From Aquificota bacterium (GTDB lineage: Bacteria > Thermosulfidibacterota > Thermosulfidibacteria > Thermosulfidibacterales > B14-G1): a stretch of 7,299 nucleotides of DNA. Location: assembly GCA_003648675.1 (NCBI GenBank), contig QMPS01000032.1:1-7299 (forward strand), written 5' to 3'. The notes beneath the pieces are model-generated. The model had not been told where the DNA came from. It saw only the letters and a list, made by a program, of their open reading frames with translations, and did not search any database. Numbering within the stretch: position 1 is the stretch's first letter; every line of letters begins with the position of its first letter. Both the position numbers and the translations under genes were made by a program. This document shows, piece by piece, positions 6,273-7,299 of this stretch.

Positions 6273-6549
6273 CGGTATCACAAAGAGGTCTTACAAATCA
6301 TCTATCGAAACGGGGAATTCGGTGTGCTCCACCTCCCCGGCCTTGGGGAAGAAAAGAAAGCCGTACACTCTGCCCCCCATATAACAACCATCCAAAGCCA
6401 AATATCTCTGGAGTCCGATGGTCTGTAGAAACAAATCTCTTGACAAAAAGGGAACCCCCTCCGTCCTAGAAAAGGTGGCCGGGGAGCAGTTAGACCCAGA
6501 GACTGTGGGGATTTTCATAAAGAGCTTCCGGGACCGATCAAGGCACTAA
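6273..6549 (+). pseudogene. Decayed C-terminal end of an HD-GYP-like phosphodiesterase gene
   Basis: HD-GYP domains hydrolyse cyclic di-GMP. Two plus-strand frames give pieces that line up in order with the end of this domain. Frame 3 (6273-6431) gives EVLQIIYRNGEFG, then LPGLGEE where a GYPxGLxGEE motif is expected, then HITTI and SLESDGL with a TAG codon, comparable to RIxTI...ALTSDRPY. Frame 1 (from about 6433) gives KSLDKKGTPSVLEKVAGEQL followed by DPETVGIFIKSF, comparable to the closing AGTQFDPEVVEAFL. The distance from the ITTI position to DP, about 39 codons, is what an intact domain shows. The HD metal-binding half and the exact HHExxDGxGYP residues are missing, and at least one frameshift and one stop are present. 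The TAA at 6547-6549 overlaps the 3' end of hldC. The family assignment rests on a motif reading by eye; the tail block is the firmest part. Confidence 0.5.
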
Positions 6550-7017
6550 TCGCCTAATCATCTCCGTAGACGAATGGTCTTTGGGGTCCCCGCAAATCAC
6601 TACCCTTCCACCATAGGATAGGACCGTATCTCTCTCAGGCACCGTCTCCTCGGTGTAGTCAGTGCCTTTGGCCTGAATGTGAGGTTTCAACCTGAGGAGA
6701 ATCCTGTCCAGGGTGGGATCCTCAAATAGAAAGACGTAGTCTACTGCTGCCAGGGCCGCCACTAGTTCCAACCTCTCCTCCTGGGGCACCATGGGCCTGT
6801 CGGGACCCTTGAGCCTCCTGACGGATTCGTCAGAGTTCACGGCCACCACCAGGAGATCACCGTGCTCCCTGGCCGCCTCCAGATATCGGACATGGCCCAC
6901 GTGGAGGAGGTCAAAGCACCCGTTGGCCATGACCACCACCCGTCCCCGGGCCTTCTCCCTTTCCAGAAGGGATTCCAACTCCTCCAGAGTCTTTACCTTC
7001 TCACTGCTCCTTCTCAT
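6538..7017 (-). CDS. hldC: D-glycero-beta-D-manno-heptose 1-phosphate adenylyltransferase (RfaE domain II)
   Basis: This cytoplasmic nucleotidyltransferase makes ADP-heptose from heptose 1-phosphate and ATP, late in the supply of LPS core heptose. The 159 residues match the C-terminal domain of HldE/RfaE. They show [19 protein letters not shown] (32-50) with the HxGH nucleotide-binding motif at 39-42, then [20 protein letters not shown] (60-79), [11 protein letters not shown] (90-100), [14 protein letters not shown] (117-130), YGGRVV (135-140) and the closing [12 protein letters not shown] at 7017 overlaps the end of hldA by 17 bp; the frame is open to 7071, but the extra residues lie inside hldA and match no family sequence. 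No good Shine-Dalgarno is seen at normal distance (GGAGG is 15 nt away), so coupling to hldA translation is likely. Related cytidylyltransferase-like enzymes are possible, but neighbouring hldA makes heptose the best reading. Confidence 0.9.
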   Translation of the reverse strand: MRRSSEKVKTLEELESLLEREKARGRVVVMANGCFDLLHVGHVRYLEAAREHGDLLVVAVNSDESVRRLKGPDRPMVPQEERLELVAALAAVDYVFLFEDPTLDRILLRLKPHIQAKGTDYTEETVPERDTVLSYGGRVVICGDPKDHSSTEMIRRLVP

Positions 7018-7299
7018 ACTGGCTCTTGGCCGCCTCCAAAAGCTCCCCCTGAAAGACGGTGGCCGTACCACTCTTCATCACCACAATTCCTCCGGCATAG
7101 TTGGCCAGACGGGCCGCCTCCAGGAAGCTGGCCCCGGCCGCCAAGGCCAGGGTAAAGGTGGCTATCACCGTATCCCCTGCCCCCGTCACATCGGCCACCT
7201 CGTCGGTACCGAAAATGGGGATGTGGTAGACCTCGCCTGATGCCAGGAACAGAGCCATCCCCTTTTTACCCCTGGTCACCAGGACGGCCCGATTCTCTG
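7001..7299 (-). CDS. hldA: D-glycero-beta-D-manno-heptose-7-phosphate kinase (RfaE domain I), C-terminal part
   Basis: This is the last 98 residues of a PfkB/ribokinase-family sugar kinase; the rest lies beyond the right edge. HldA phosphorylates heptose 7-phosphate at C1, the step before the phosphatase GmhB and HldC. The visible part has [13 protein letters not shown], then [13 protein letters not shown] with the PfkB signature GAGD, whose aspartate is the catalytic base, and [19 protein letters not shown]. It stops at TGA 7003-7001, 17 bp inside hldC. In E. coli the two activities are fused in HldE; here they are separate, overlapping genes in different frames. Each piece ends or starts naturally for a stand-alone protein, so a broken fusion is unlikely. 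The promoter must be outside the window. Another PfkB kinase would be possible from the fragment alone; the hldC neighbour decides. Confidence 0.88.
   Translation of the reverse strand, partial: ENRAVLVTRGKKGMALFLASGEVYHIPIFGTDEVADVTGAGDTVIATFTLALAAGASFLEAARLANYAGGIVVMKSGTATVFQGELLEAAKSQYEKEQ

Noticed and set aside
6238..6384. 48-codon plus-strand frame with GTG start after a GGAGG
   Set aside because: The ribosome site is good, but the peptide resembles nothing known, has no clear promoter and overlaps the HD-GYP remnant in another frame.
6291..6518. 75-codon minus-strand frame between hldC and the DUF2062 promoter
   Set aside because: It has no recognised motif and no good Shine-Dalgarno. 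The plus strand of the same interval shows HD-GYP-like fragments, so I favour the remnant; an unknown small protein remains possible.
6791..7240. 149-codon plus-strand frame opposite hldC and hldA
   Set aside because: It is antisense to two clearly recognised enzymes and shows no motif of its own.

Overview
The window reads as chromosomal DNA of a Gram-negative, probably thermophilic bacterium. Gram-negative: an ADP-heptose (lipopolysaccharide core) gene pair lies at the right edge, and there is a periplasmic peptidoglycan lytic enzyme. Thermophile (inference): the TrmB-like protein is a long form with a C-terminal extension, as known from Aquifex-type thermophiles, and the genes lean on AGG/AGA arginine and ATA isoleucine codons. 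A deep-branching lineage such as the Thermodesulfobacteriota would fit, but I cannot prove the taxon from this sequence.

Layout, left to right. Positions 1-3423 are a minus-strand cluster transcribed leftward in the order ftsY, lytic transglycosylase, kup. The ftsY gene is the most unusual item: a normal SRP-receptor NG GTPase is fused behind about 400 residues of TPR-like helical repeats. The transglycosylase start overlaps the ftsY end. The kup potassium transporter is broken: its N-terminal part ends at a stop, and the next sequence encodes a late transmembrane segment in another frame, so roughly 250 codons are missing. At 3424-3501 a short divergent spacer holds a perfect 8-bp inverted repeat. 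From it a TrmB-like methyltransferase (3502-4677) runs rightward, with a changed FPDPW motif.

Positions 4678-4790, between convergent gene ends, hold runs of a GTTCAAC-type heptamer in both orientations. Positions 4791-6110 are a minus-strand pair, a DUF2062 membrane protein followed by a SIRT5/CobB-type sirtuin, with a plausible promoter at 6154-6181. Positions 6273-6549 on the plus strand look like the decayed C-terminal end of an HD-GYP phosphodiesterase gene. Positions 6538-7299 are a minus-strand overlapping pair: the heptose-phosphate adenylyltransferase hldC and the C-terminal part of the heptose kinase hldA, which runs out of the window.

The functional themes are envelope biogenesis (membrane protein targeting, wall turnover, LPS heptose), ion transport, tRNA modification and protein deacylation. 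I saw no tRNA or rRNA gene, insertion sequence, CRISPR array or phage gene.
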